NCBI GenBank assembly: GCA_916048095.2
Contig: OU696572.1
Location: 5,909,362-5,973,361 of the forward strand
Origin: Sacculina carcini
Lineage: Eukaryota; Arthropoda; Thecostraca; Sacculinidae
Direction: 5' to 3'
DNA: 64,000 bases
Positions 44,962 to 56,339 of the stretch are shown here, piece after piece. Numbering within the stretch: the stretch's first letter is position 1; each line of letters begins with the position of its first letter. Made by a program: the position numbers and the translations under genes. The notes below the pieces were generated by a model. It did not search any database. It was not told where the DNA came from and worked only from the letters and a program-made list of their open reading frames with translations.

Positions 44962-45768
44962 CTTATCATACGACATAAATAATTATCGACAGACAGCTCG
45001 AAAAAGTCAATTTCGTGTTCCAATACGGACCATCTGGACTTGGAATGCAACTATTGTATATACTCGAAGGCAGTGGCGGCGCTAGGATTTTTCCGGTAGG
45101 GGACTGAGAGGGGCTGAGGAAAAAGATGCGGGGGCTTTGGGAGACATGAACTATTCTCGAAATGCTCATGGTCAAGATTTTTGGTGTGCTCAGGGGGGTT
45201 GGAATATTTTGGGGAATTTCAGCCCTTCCAAGTCCCCCATTGGTACCGTCGCTGCTCGAAAGTTTTAAAAAACCGACAGGAGCATATATTTCTATTATTG
45301 GATTAGTTTTTTAAATATTTTGTTTGCTAAATTTCGTGCGGTGAACCTATTTCCTCTAAAACATGGAGTTGGTGTTATTATGACAGTAAACCAGCAGTGA
45401 TCTATTTAGAGATCACTGAATGTATATCGCCCCTATACAGAAGTTATAATTATTAGAGCATTGCTATTTGTTAGAAAGCAGTATGAAGCAATAAATACAT
45501 TATTAAAACCATTTTTTTCTACTCGAGGTCATGTGTCTATGGTGTGTGTCAACAAAGAGAACCACCGAAAAAATTGTAAAAATGGTCTAATTCAATGCTC
45601 TATAAGGACTAGTTAATAACGCTTAAGTAATGATTTAAAATATAATATCATAAATACACGGTCCAAATATTATAACAAATGAATTATATTCATTATATCG
45701 AAAAGGGATCATGAGAAAAAAGTAGTTGAAAAGGTTGATCAATTTTTAGAGCACTGCCGGCTAATGGG
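44962..45768 (+). mobile_element. piggyBac copy 3, 3' part
   Basis: Continues from CTTATCATACGACATAAATA through the same 3' UTR as copies 1 and 2 (gacagctcgaaaaagtc, cagtggcggcgctagg, tctactcgaggtc). It ends ...CACTGCCGGCTAATGGG next to TTAA at 45769-45772, the piggyBac target. Its missing 5' part lies at 54513-55930 in the opposite orientation. Confidence 0.85.
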
Positions 45769-45900
45769 TTAAAATCAATACGCAATTAGATTACACTGCA
45801 GTGGAATTGATACATCAAACAAGTCATAGAACATTACTTTCTCTTTACTTAAAACGGGACACACATCTGGCAAGTAAACACTTACAGTGCAATTTGGGGT
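45769..45900 (+). mobile_element. LINE endonuclease fragment flanking piggyBac
   Basis: Starting at the TTAA, the frame reads INTQLDYTAVELIHQTSHRT and LSLYLKRDTH. It matches the minus-strand LINE at about 62090-62200 (INTQLDYTAVELKHRASNTT). piggyBac copy 3 therefore inserted into an APE-endonuclease region of that LINE family. Confidence 0.7.
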
Positions 45901-45926
45901 AGTGAGATAACAAATCAGACAGGTAG

Positions 45927-46022
45927 TACATTTTTGGAAATTATTTAGTTATTGGAAATGGTTATACATTTTTGGAAATTATTTAGTTATTGGAAATGGT
46001 TATACATTTTTGGAAATTATTC
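45927..46022. repeat. 38-bp tandem repeat, 2.5 units
   Basis: tacatttttggaaattattt followed by agttattggaaatggtta at 45927 and 45965, then a partial third unit at 46003. Confidence 0.95.
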
Positions 46023-46029
46023 AATACAA

Positions 46030-46590
46030 ATTGCTCAAATGGTGATTGTATTGTCACGATCAAAGAGATGAAGGAATTCAACGTGAGGCCAAATTTTTCC
46101 AGAAAAACATATCACTGGATACATGCTTAAAATGCATATAATCTACGAGTCTATAATACACATATCATATGAAAATTCATTGAAATATTTTAGGGCTTTT
46201 GACAACATATTTTGACATTATTCGTCACATAATAAAAACACAAAGCTCCAAAAACTATTATTATATAATATTATTGCCATTAAACTATCATCAAAATAAT
46301 TGAGTATCCATTTTATCTTCGCTTTAATTAGTATATTTGCCTATTATAACAATAAATAACATCAATAGAACTCTGAAAAATAACCTATTCACTTGTACTT
46401 TTGCCATTTCAGTGCCTAAGCATTCGGTGTCTGGTTATAAGTACGCAAAAGTGCAGACACAACACATGCATATTTATACAACATATACAACACATATTTG
46501 CAAATGAGCACACAAAGCAAATGAACTTACATCCATACGAAACCCATATAATGAATCACAAAAGAACAAACGTAAAGAATATTCTAATTC
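46030..46590. other. AT-rich interval, no gene seen
   Basis: No long frame. It may include the 3' UTR and terminal repeat of the MULE at 46.6-48.7 kb. I could not identify a terminal inverted repeat. Confidence 0.5.
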
Positions 46591-46592
46591 AC

Positions 46593-48704
46593 TCAAAACT
46601 TGCCAAGAGATTTGCGCATTCGGCGCATGCTTCGCAGCGCCATGAACTCCTGGCGGCGACTCATGCCCCTTTGCAGCATCTCATCAAATGTCATTAGGGT
46701 AGGTAAATCAGTCGTAGAATCGCAATTAGTCCTTGCAGTGGCCACGACCTCACTGCGTCCAACTGTCTCACCTATACGAATTATATTGGAAACATGGTCC
46801 ACATCCACTTCATCCATACCAACGACATCATCATCCACACCAACATCATCATCATTCACACCGACATCATCATCCACACCAGCATCACCATCCGCACCAA
46901 CAACATCATATTCCACACCAGCACCATCATCCACACCAACAACATCATTCACACCAACAACATCATTCACACCAAAAACATCATCATCCACACCAACATC
47001 ATCGTTCACACCAGCATCATCATCCATACCAACATCATCATTCACACCAGCATCATCATCCACACCAACATTTTCCATTTCTCCATCGCCGGCCTCACTC
47101 CCTGATGCATCGTTTAGGTCGTAGCCAATTGATGATATATTTACAATATTTCCAATGTGACGTAGGTATAATCTTATCTCCTCGTCACTACCGAGACCAT
47201 TGCTCCGCGGGTGTTTGTATGCCTCCAAAAGTCTTCGCCTGATCTGAAGCCTGCGTCGACTTACCCTGATATCAGGCTCATTTCTGCTCCACCTGGACGA
47301 CAGTTTTTGGTAGCCCTGCAGTTCTTGGTGGCCTATCAGATATACGAATTGCAGGACACCAGGCCGTCCACGAATGGACCACCGCAAGCGGCTGTGGAAT
47401 CCCTCCACGGCATTGTTTGTCCTGTATGTCAGACCAAAATGGCTCACTGTACCTGGGCCAACTGTGCGGAGCCAGTACCTGGCGATATAGGCCAGGTAGT
47501 TGCGCATGGCGTCCGATGCATGTGTGACGTCATCTGTGAAACAAGTAAGCGTTTATATTAAAATAAACACATTCTATAATAATATGTACGAAAGTAAATC
47601 AAAAGATTCTACTATATCTCGAACGAATGGGAAACTTGGCGCTAATTAAGTGAGAAAAGAAACGGGATTTATACGCATATGTTAAACATTAAGGTCAAGT
47701 ACATGTTAAAATATGAGAAGAACATATGAAACACAGCGTGAATTAATTGGTGCAGCATTTAGTAATTTGTTTACCTGTAATGATGTTGAATCCTCGCTGG
47801 ATCAGGTGCGCTAGAAGTGCTGGCAGGGCGCAGAGCTGACTCTGTATTTCCGTTGTCAGAGTCAGACGCAGCGATTTCGCTTTACGCAACATTAATTGGG
47901 TGTAATGGAAAAAACAACCACTCACTGTGATATCCTGAAACACAGCTATCAATGAGACGCGAATGGCAGTCTCAAAATCCGCCGTCGCATAGGAAAGATC
48001 GAATACAGACGAGTCGTTATTTCGAGTCATCCGCACAAACATACAACACACAGCTGTGTACAACGGAACGTTTCGTTTCGTCATCAAGACAAAAACCGTG
48101 GGAACAAATTTTCCGTTATACATCACGTGGACCGTAAATATCTGCCGAAACATGGCTGGGCACACGCAAAATGTACCGTCCACGAATGTCTCGCAAGCAG
48201 TGCGCAGTAAAAACGGCATACGTTCCGAGACACGTGGACCAAATGTCACCGAAAGTGTTTCGCAGTGCTCCAGAGTGGCAGCGAGACCACTCGGCGACGA
48301 GGGTGCACGGGTGTGACGGCGTGGCTCGGAAGTGCCATCATCAGCCTCATGTTGGTGTAGGACACCTAAGCGTGCGGATGGTCAGCGAATGTGTCATTAT
48401 AATGCTGCGGTCACCAGGTCTCCGTACGAGCTCGCGTATAGCACCAGGAGCGTATCCTCAACTAATCCAGGCTACTATCATTCGCAGCGTGATTGTGAGG
48501 TCGCCCGAGCCGTACATTGCTGCCGCTCAACATCGCAGAGCCTCGGCAAGCGGGCTCCTTGCAGCGCAAATACACACGTTCATTGCCCTGGTACCTTTTT
48601 CGGTAGGCGAACCCTTCGAATACGAAATATTTCATTCTTTGCACAGGTCCTGTAATTTCTATGTACTCCATGAGTGAGAGAAACTGTAAAATATCAACGG
48701 ACAA
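46593..48704 (-). CDS. MULE-type transposase with FLYWCH zinc finger, two or more exons
   Basis: Right to left: 48704-48462 holds a FLYWCH-type zinc finger (FVFEGFAYRKRYQGNERVYL, CKEPACRG, then HNHA), the usual DNA-binding front of animal MULE transposases. The MULE core follows (about 48370-47775): FVDGTFCVCPAMFRQ with the first catalytic Asp, TKRNVPLYTAV, ADFETAI and ITVSGCFFHYTQ. A donor ACAG|GTAAAC at 47774 and acceptor TTGTTTCACAG at 47534 define a 241-bp intron that keeps the frame into MRNYLAYIARYW. That exon has TNNAVEGFHSRLRWSIRGRP. The tail is an Asp/Val repeat and a basic end KSLGKF at 46593. Connection of the FLYWCH part needs another intron or is broken by TAG 48462-48464. Confidence 0.75.
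46797..47080 (-). repeat. Coding minisatellite for an Asp-rich tail
   Basis: 15/18-bp units reading (minus strand) GGTGTGGATGATGATG and variants. They encode repeats of Val-Gly-Val-(Asp/Asn)-Asp-Asp within the MULE transposase. The plus-strand His-rich frames over it are shadows. Confidence 0.85.
47534..47774 (-). other. 241-bp intron in the MULE transposase
   Basis: Donor G|GTAAAC and acceptor CTTACTTGTTTCACAG|ATGAC on the minus strand. Phase is conserved: the codon split G|AT gives Asp and leads directly into the conserved downstream exon. Confidence 0.8.
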
Positions 48705-48959
48705 TCATATAAGCCTCCATTTATGCCCATAGTGAAGAGCTTAGATAGTTGTATTGCTCGCAAAGAATACGAAAAACGTCGAAAACAGCATATGTGCAAA
48801 ACATCGCATAAATTTACCACTACACAATACTCACCCCCTATTTGAATGTATGCAACGATGTAACAGTTCGCTACTAATGTCTGTCCACGATCGCACAGGA
48901 TCAGAACCGGAGCCAAAAGGAGGAAGAGTCCGGTACTCGGTCATTTTTTAGCCACACCG

Positions 48960-49440
48960 TCCGTTAACTAAAATTGCACGATTGCAAGGTACATTCCCCA
49001 ACAACAGGAAATTAATATTGCAATATCATTTTTGATATTTCATCACGCGGAGTCATTTTTTCACACGCAACATTGATAATGTACACATTTATACAGTTAC
49101 CACGCACATCAATTAATCAATCAACCACAGTCAATTATAAAGCAAATATAGTGATATTATTTACGCGACATACAGATTATACAAATACTAGCCGCCAATA
49201 ACTATAGCAATGATAAAGACGTTAATACAAATTTGATATTAGCTTGGAATAAAACCAAAAAATTAGAAACTGTATTCAGCATAACGATTCTAAATATTTA
49301 GTACTCGATCATTAGTACTCAATGTGTGCAGTACGAGGTATACGCGATAACGATAGTTACATCTCTACGCGGTTTTCCTGAGTCCGACCCCACTGTGTTA
49401 AAGTCGTACCTTATATACAGGCTATATTGTACTGGTTTAT
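48960..49440. other. AT-rich interval, no gene seen
   Basis: No frame or repeat of note before the 15-bp tandem array. Confidence 0.5.
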
Positions 49441-49450
49441 CAAACTATTG

Positions 49451-49590
49451 TTAATTGCATTGATGTTAATTGCATTGATGTTAATTGTATTTATGTTAAT
49501 TGCATTGATGTTAATTGCATTGATGTTAATTGCATTGATGTTAATTGCATTGATGTTAATTGCATTGAGGTTAATTGCATTGATGTTCAT
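49451..49590. repeat. 15-bp tandem repeat, about nine units
   Basis: ttaattgcattgatg repeated with a few changes (gtatttatg, gaggtt). It lies directly upstream of the LTR-element gag and might belong to its leader. Confidence 0.95.
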
Positions 49591-49790
49591 TGCTTGTTAA
49601 TTTATAATTGTGAGAGTTCCTGAGTTACCATGGCAACGCAACGAAAAATGGAAAACGGAGAGATTTTTGGGGGAGAGAGGAAAAAGTGATGGGAATAGAA
49701 GGAGTGTTTTACTTGTATTGGAGTTTGTTGAAAGTGTTGTTTTATTGTTAAGTGTTTTATAATATTAAAAAAAACGCAAGCTATTTCGGC

Positions 49791-50354
49791 ATGGCAAAAA
49801 TTTCCCAAGATATGATCAAACCATTTAATGGAGACGGAGATCGCATGGATAAAAAAGTGCGACCTGCTGCCAAGCTCCAGAAAGTTGATGTGGCGAGTTT
49901 GCTCCCACTGTACTTGGAAGGCTCTGCGCTTGCAACATATTTAGAAATGGAGGATAATGATCAGGAAGATGCTGACAGAATCGAAGAAAAATTAAAGGAA
50001 GTATTTTCAGACAGTGCCGTCATTGCGTATAATAAATTGACCAGAATGAGATGGACAGGTGAGCCAATTGATGTGTTTTCAAATGAAATAAGGCGGTTAG
50101 CTGGACTGTCAGGATTTGTTAGAGAAGGTCTTGATAATATTGTAAAGTTAACCTTCGTGAAGGGATTTCCTGATGACATCAGCAAGCAGTTGCAGCAGAT
50201 CAACAATGTGGGGCGTGTTTCATTGGGCGAAGTGCTTAGCAGGGCTAGAGTACTTGCTGTGAGAGGAGAGTGCTCCGTGAACGCAGTGGCGGCGAACAAC
50301 ACGCTGATTGACAAAAGAAAAACTGCACTGCACCGGAACTCATTCGAAGACTAA
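49791..50354 (+). pseudogene. gag-like protein
   Basis: Starts MAKISQDMIKPFNGDGDRMD. Capsid-like helices include LLPLYLEGSALATYLEM and FSDSAVIAYNKLTRMRW, parallel to the gag of the 14.9-24.9 kb element (EECFSDED...FGTDSFSAYDKFVSRG). It stops at 50352-50354. After a frame shift a damaged knuckle FRCGKEGHIAVQC lies at about 50420-50455, its first Cys replaced by Ser. Confidence 0.75.
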
Positions 50355-50518
50355 TGCGTCGTACGCGGAGAGCCTCATATAGCGCGAAGTGGCAGCCATA
50401 GAAAATCAGTGACGAGTTTTAGATGTGGCAAGGAAGGCCACATTGCAGTTCAGTGCACCGCTGATCCGGGAAACGAGCAAAGGGGAACTGGTGCGCCAGC
50501 AGTCACCCCTTTGACTCA

Positions 50519-51046
50519 ATGATGGCGCAGCCTGGCAGACTGCCTCTGGTCAATGTTTTAGTTGCAGGCAGAAATATTCGGGCATTAGTGGATGACGGCT
50601 GTTCAATAGTTGTCGTGACGACTAAGATTGTTAAGAATTATGAGGCAGGTGGTTTCATAAGTGCGTTTGACGGGAGGCAGGTGCAATGCCGAGGGAAGAC
50701 CTGGGTCAACTCGACAGTGGAAGGCAGAAGCGTGAGAGTGCGTGCGATGGTAGTTGATAAGATAGTGAACGACACAGATTGTGTATTAGGGATGGATGTG
50801 ATTGATTGTCTTGGTGGTGTATTTGTGACAAATAATGGTGTCAAATTTGGGGATTGCAGTTGTGTTGCTGTGGGTGCTGAGACACCAGCACCAGGCAATA
50901 TAACATACCATATTAAGAAAAATGAGAGTAAACAATTGAGTATCAACGATAAGGATTTTTTCGCGACCTTCGATGGAGAAAAATGGGAGGTAGAATGGTT
51001 TGTGAAGGAAGACTCCCCAGTGTTAAAGAACTCTATCGGCTGCTAA
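50519..51046 (+). pseudogene. Retroviral-type aspartic protease region
   Basis: VNVLVAGRNIRALVDDGCSI shows a protease-type fold around the active site, but the usual DSG/DTG reads DDG. LGMDVIDCLGGV is the second conserved strand. The frame runs on to FVKEDSPVLKNSIGC and stops at 51044-51046, before the RT. Confidence 0.65.
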
Positions 51047-51079
51047 AATCGAACAATGAAGCCAGAAACACGTCACGAG

Positions 51080-52436
51080 TTTGACTCCGAAGTGCAACGT
51101 TGGGTAGCAGAAGGCATTCTGGTGCCGTGGACAGGCAACACATAGTCGGGTGTCTTACCGCTGCTTGCAGTGGTGCAACCGACGGAGAGAAAAGTTCGGC
51201 CAGTACTCGATTTTCGTGAATTAAATGAATATGTGAGTAGTCATACGGCTGATGAATTCATCGACATATGTAATGACAAATTGAGAAAATGGAGGTGCAT
51301 CGATGGTCCCGCGTCTGTAGTAGATTTGAAGACGGCATATCTGCAAATTCACGTGTCAAAGAAATTATTGAAATATCAGTTGGTCAAATACCGCGGCAAA
51401 GTCTACACTCCGACGAGAATGTGTTTTGGGTTATGTTCAGCCCCTAGAGTAATGAAAAAAAATTTTGCGAACGGTGCTGCAGCAGTCAGATGTCATTAAG
51501 CGTGCTACCGACTCATACATCGACGATATTATTGCAAATGAGGCCATAATTTCAGCGAAGACAGTGGTGCAACATCTACAGAAACATGGATTGGTGGCAA
51601 AACAGCCAGTACCTATTGAGGAAAGTGCTGTGCTGGGCTTGAAAGTGTTCAGAAACATAAATGGTGCACTTGTGTACAAAAGAATAAATGATGTTCCACA
51701 GTCCGTTGATAAATTTAAAAAAAGGGAATTGTTCACATTGTGCGCAAAATTGGTAGGACATTACCCGGTGGCGAGGTAGTTGAGACTGGCCTGCAGTTTC
51801 ATTAAACGCAGAGCCCATGGCGGACATTGGGACAAACCGGTCGGTGACAATGTTGTGAAAATGATTCGAGAAGTGTTAGATAGAGTAAGGCGTGGTGACC
51901 CTGTAGGGGGTGTGTGGAATGTGTCAAAAACAAAGAAGGGGGTGGTGTGGTGTGACGCTAGCAGCTTGGCCGTTGGCGTGGAGCTGGAAATTGGTGGTCA
52001 TATTGTTGAGAATGCAGCGTGGCAGCGGAAGGAGACCGATGTTTACCACATCAATGTGGCTGAACTGGAAGGGGTATTGAAAGGATTGAATTTGGCTGTC
52101 AAGTGGAATTTGACCGATGTGGAAGTACGCACTGATTCTGCAACGGTATTGGGTTGGGTCAACGCAGCCTTAAATAAGGAGAGAAGACTCAAGACAAAAG
52201 GGGCAGCTGAGCTTCTGATAAAGCGACGGCTGGGTATACTGTGTGACTTGGTGGAGGAGCTCGAGCTGAAGGTTAAGATTGTGCGAGTTCCCACTACGGT
52301 AAATAAAGTAGACAAATTGACCCGCGTAAAGAAAGAATGGCTCGAAATGCTCGTAGAAAGTGAAGAAGAGAATCATTGTACCGCGTATCGCAATATTTAC
52401 CGCGTCATTTGTAATAATTGTAACGCGTATATTTAG
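51080..52436 (+). pseudogene. Reverse transcriptase and RNase H
   Basis: After a TAG near 51145 the RT fingers and palm read VRPVLDFRELNEYV and SVVDLKTAYLQIHV (first Asp), then YRGKVYTPTRMCFGL. A frameshift near 51470 precedes the catalytic SYIDDIIAN. Another stop (TAG, 51777-51779) separates GHYPVAR from LRLACSFIKRR. RNase H: VVWCDASSLAVGVELE, INVAELEGVL, VRTDSATVLGWV, and the basic end VPTTVNKVDKLTRV. Three lesions. Confidence 0.85.
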
Positions 52437-52910
52437 CGCGACAAGAGGATCCAAGAGTGACACGAGACCAAACACAGCGTGTTGTTCAAGGCTGTGTTCG
52501 ATGCCAATCAATCGATCCAGAACCAGTCCAACACACGTCCGGAAACCTGAATGTGTGCAAGTCATGGTCAAGATTGGTCATTGACGTGATTCATTACCGC
52601 CAGCAAACATATCTGTCAATTGTGGACTGCGGTCCAGTCGCGTAATCATTCTAGTGTATGTGCAATGACGTCGGAAAGACTCGCTGAACTCCATGAATTA
52701 CATCATATGGGTGTGGATAGAACAATATATTTAGCGCGACAAAAGGATCCAAGAGTGATACGAGACCAAACACAGCGTGTTGTTCAATGCTGTGGTCGAT
52801 GCCAATCAATCGATCCAGCACCAGTCCAACACACGTCCGGAAACCTCAATGTGTGCACGTCATGGTCAAGATTGGCCATTGACGTGATTCATCACCGCCA
52901 GCACAGAGAC
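52429..52910 (+). pseudogene. Integrase amino part, partly duplicated
   Basis: Two related segments (52429-52610 and 52728-52907) encode CxRCQSIDPxPVQHTSGNL and WSRLxIDVIH. The second is preceded by the zinc-binding LHELHHMGVDRTIYLARQ. The first continues YRQQTYLSIVDCGPVA, the start of the catalytic core. The Asp-Glu half is absent. Compare CRSINPAPV...WHRLAVDVTH in the 14.9-24.9 kb element. Confidence 0.8.
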
Positions 52911-52936
52911 TCAGAGATTCATCTTCATATCTATTG

Positions 52937-54512
52937 ACTCATATCTCACCAAAAGGATCGAGAAAAACACAGACCTGAAGGCCATTCTGAAGTACGAGCG
53001 CAGTGACATCTCACCAGCGCTGTATGTGAGTCTGCAGCATTGTCAGGCAACATCTGCTTCAGTTGAAAGGTGCTTCAGCATGCTGAACAAGTTGCTTGCA
53101 GACGACCGGAACTTTGCGGTGGACATCCTATGGCATTGAACGCGTTTTGGCGACTCCGATTTTTCGTAGTAGCAACCTTCACTCGAGCGATGAGTGTGTC
53201 TATACTGGGAAACTTGGCTCGGACCTTCTCAGCACAGTTGTGTAAGAGGTGTGCAACACAGGTGACATGAGAAAGGCGCGGGTAAAGCTTCTTCAGTGTG
53301 TTGCCTGCACTCGCCATGTACCTGGCAGCATCTGAAATGAGCAGGACAACCTTGCTTCGTTGAACGTCGACTCTTTTGACAGCGTCATCTATGTGCTCAA
53401 TGGCCACTTGGCTGTTCACACTGGAGACGGATTTACAGTGAACCAAATATGTTTTTGTAGGTTCAGAGACGTTGCAAACCAGGACACTGAAAAACTTGGT
53501 TCCGTTTACTTCTGATTCATCAGCCACGAAAAACAACTCCAAGCTCGACAGTCTGTCGATCATGTCCTGCAGTTCCTTGTCAGCCATCTCCATCACACGA
53601 GAACGACATGCTGATTCAGATGGTGGACAATGCCCCATGAACTCAAACAGCTCGCACACCTTTTGATCGCGGACTTTTTTCAGTGGTATATCGGCCGAGA
53701 GAAAGGTTCGTGTAACTCGATCAATAATATCATATCTGTGCTTCGGAATGAATAACTGTTCATTCTGCGATGATTTTTTGCTCTTTTTCGCTTGATGCTT
53801 AGATGATCCTCTGTGCTTGTCCACTGAAGATTTCCTCTCTCCGTCTACCGAACATACACAGTATTTGCAAAACAAATCTCCTTTGGGCGTAAGCTGGAAT
53901 TCCTCTGGATACCTTTGCACAATGGCTTGGCATTTAGCTTTCTTGGATGAAGCACACTTAGGTATTATGAACAATCAACAGACACACCCACAAACTATCA
54001 CCAGCGCACTAACCAGCATTCAACCGTTGCCCTATCAACCCATTGTGAATTTTAGATGGACAAATACACGTGCCTATGTCAATAAGAGCGCTCCTCTTTC
54101 TCGATGTGGGCGCACACACTCACGCGCACACATAATGCCTACCAACTCACACGGGTACATCACACGCCTTTCAAACACATGTATTTAGCTTGCATTGAAA
54201 ACGCGTCAATTTTATTTGTATTAAGCAGCTTCAAGAACTAAAAACTGTATTGGAAGTGTAAAAATTGATCATAAAGTGCAAAAACTTGTTCTCAAGCCAA
54301 AAAACTTGCCCTCAAAAACTAATAAATTGCAAAAGTTGTGCTAAAAACGAAAAGTAGCAAAAGTTGCGCTAAAAACCAAAAGATGCAAAAAGTTGCATTT
54401 ATAACTCACTCAATACTTACCTCAGATAAAAAATAAACGTATTTTTGGGCTTTTCAGGATGAGTAGAGTCTATGATAAAAAAGTTGCATTTGCAACAAAA
54501 GGTCACCCTAAT
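52937..54512 (-). mobile_element. hAT copy B, rearranged
   Basis: 54512-53116 (minus strand) is the 5' end and amino half of the hAT in copy A. It carries no LTR insert and has CGA instead of TGA after HRYDIID, and it reads open to the NAIGCPPQ region. It then joins, at 53115/53116, a piece (about 52940-53115) of the same transposase carboxyl region (LTKRIEKNTDLKAILKYE ... LLADDRNF) in the opposite orientation. The 3' end is missing. The outer end TAGGGTGACC abuts CTTATCAT and then piggyBac sequence. Confidence 0.88.
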
Positions 54513-55930
54513 GATAAGGATTGAAATACTGCCTGCACAGTGTAGTTTTGGCACACTTTCCTTATTAGGACAGCGGGCTCGACTTGCAACGGGGTCCCCG
54601 ACATCGCCGTTGCTGTTCACGTACGAGGCGAATATGGACGACACCGTCGATTCTGGGGTCCAGCGTAGGCTGCGCTGCCAGTCAAAAGCGAGAAGCGATC
54701 TGGGCTCGTGAGATGATTGTGTCCTTGTCATTGGTGATCTTCATATACGAGACCGGCACCTACCACGTGAAGTCGAGGACCGAGAGCTCTTCCGGCTTTA
54801 TAACCAATATTCTTGTGGAGGAACCAGGCGTTCACCAAGCTCATCTGGATCGCGCCCATCAGAAAAAAGAAATATCATATTTTCTTCGAACCAAATCACA
54901 AAGTGTGCCATCATCAAATCATGGTGGCCCACGATCCCATATTACTGGTTTACTATGGTATGACGCGGAGTATGTCGACCTCCAAGGAGCTAAGGACGTT
55001 TGGATAAGGATATATGCACCCCAGGTATATTTGGTCCTGCTTGGGTTTCGCTCTCCTTCTCTTTCCCAACTAACCTAGTCAAAGTAGCCTGACCTTACAT
55101 AACCTAACATAGAAAAAAAGAGACCGGGGACTGAAGTGGGACCATACATACCTGGGACATAACAACATATATGCCGACCTTCAACTTCTTGGCGCGGCTG
55201 TACTGGAGCGCCTTCACTGTAGGGCGTGATTTGGAGTAGTTCGTCGCCATGTGAACGAAACTGTTTTCGTTCCACTTGACAAAAATCATATGGTTCTTTT
55301 AGTTGAATTTCTGCTTCAAAGAGTCCCAAGCTTTCATCTCCTGATCCGATTTGAACGGAACGATCCTGGTTCAATTGGCGAGTATGGTTCCTAACGCACT
55401 GATTCTCATTTTGGTCAACGAGACGAGAAGTGATGGAGAGTTGAACAATTTGTAGAAGGAGAGCTCTTTCCCGTTAGCGACGTCGACCTGGGAGATGGGA
55501 CTGAGGACTACTCGAGAACTCATCGGGATCCGTGCTTAGCGACCCTGCTCCTTGTCCTGATACAAAGATGGAGCGTAGGTATTTCCATCGGAGTCGCACA
55601 AGAACCATAACTTGTATCCGAATCGAATGGGTTTACCTCGAATGAACTGCTTCAGGTCGTGATGACCGTAATACTTTATGACCACCTCATCGATTGAAGT
55701 TCTAGGAAAACCACCCAATGTCAACCTCAACTTGGAAGAATATAAGCCTCAACCTCATCTACATGGAAACCAAGGTCGTGCAGGAATGCCACAGCCTCAT
55801 TCATAGTTAGATCACAGTGTGCAGACATCCTATTGAAAAAGAAAACCATATTTGAAGGACACCCACTACACGCGGTGTGCCCTACGGCGCTCTCCGGCAG
55901 TGATTTACTTTTAGATCACCCTGAAAAACC
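54513..55930 (-). pseudogene. piggyBac copy 3, 5' part (transposase)
   Basis: Minus-strand frames include LGGFPRTSIDEVVIKYYGHH and LKQFIRGKPIRFGYKLWFL (55700-55600), WNENSFVHMATNYSKSRP (55280 onward), a donor-like CCCAG|GTATGT near 55155 and an acceptor CCTTAG near 55005. The carboxyl region runs to CAGTATTTCAATCCTTATCAT at the hAT junction. Several frames, inactive. Upstream, a gtgatttacttttagatcac palindrome at about 55900-55920 matches copies 1 and 2. It completes the 3' part at 44962-45768. Confidence 0.85.
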
Positions 55931-56335
55931 TGGAAAATAATTTGGTAATATTTTTTCATATTTCACCACGTATAATGAACCTAAATATACAAAAAATAAC
56001 TAATTTCAATTGGTTAACTTCATTAATTTTATGGTCGCCGGTTAATGGGTCTAATTGTGTTGCCTTTTGATGCGTGATTAGCTCTGTATTTAAATATTGT
56101 GTTTTGTGTTATTTGGTTTTACGTTGCGCGTGCGTGTGTAAGTGCGCTAAATCAAATATATTGTTTGTTTGTTGTTGTTGTTGTTGTTTTTATTATTATT
56201 ATTAACGTTTATTTGTATAGCGCACATTAAAACACACGCGCGAAAAGACAAATCTTGGTGCAAAAATAAAAACAAATAGGTAAGACGCCGCTTAGGGAAA
56301 ACAAGCATGCGGACAATACACCCACCCACAAGCAC
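55931..56335. other. No gene; (GTT)n/(ATT)n microsatellite
   Basis: AT-rich sequence with gttgttgttgttgttg and attattattatt near 56170-56205, then sequence leading into the CR1-like LINE. Confidence 0.6.
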
Positions 56336-56339
56336 ACAC

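Larger units (their letters stand above)
49600..52928 (+). mobile_element. LTR retrotransposon remnant: gag-PR-RT-RNase H-IN, ends not found
   Basis: Ordered but broken genes of the same type as the 14.9-24.9 kb element, this time including RT and RNase H. No LTR pair was recognised. The right end meets the rearranged hAT copy B near 52930. The RT to RNase H sequence does not look like the two Ty3-like elements at 1.4-3.6 and 38.2-43.0 kb, so it is a different clade that I do not name. Confidence 0.75.

Noticed and set aside
46733-47242. His- and Ser/Thr-rich plus-strand open frames
   Set aside because: They are shadows of the Asp-rich repeat of the minus-strand MULE transposase, which has conserved motifs and splice signals.
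49451-49590. 15-bp tandem array as LTR of the 49.6-52.9 kb element
   Set aside because: No second copy at the other end and no TG...CA boundaries.
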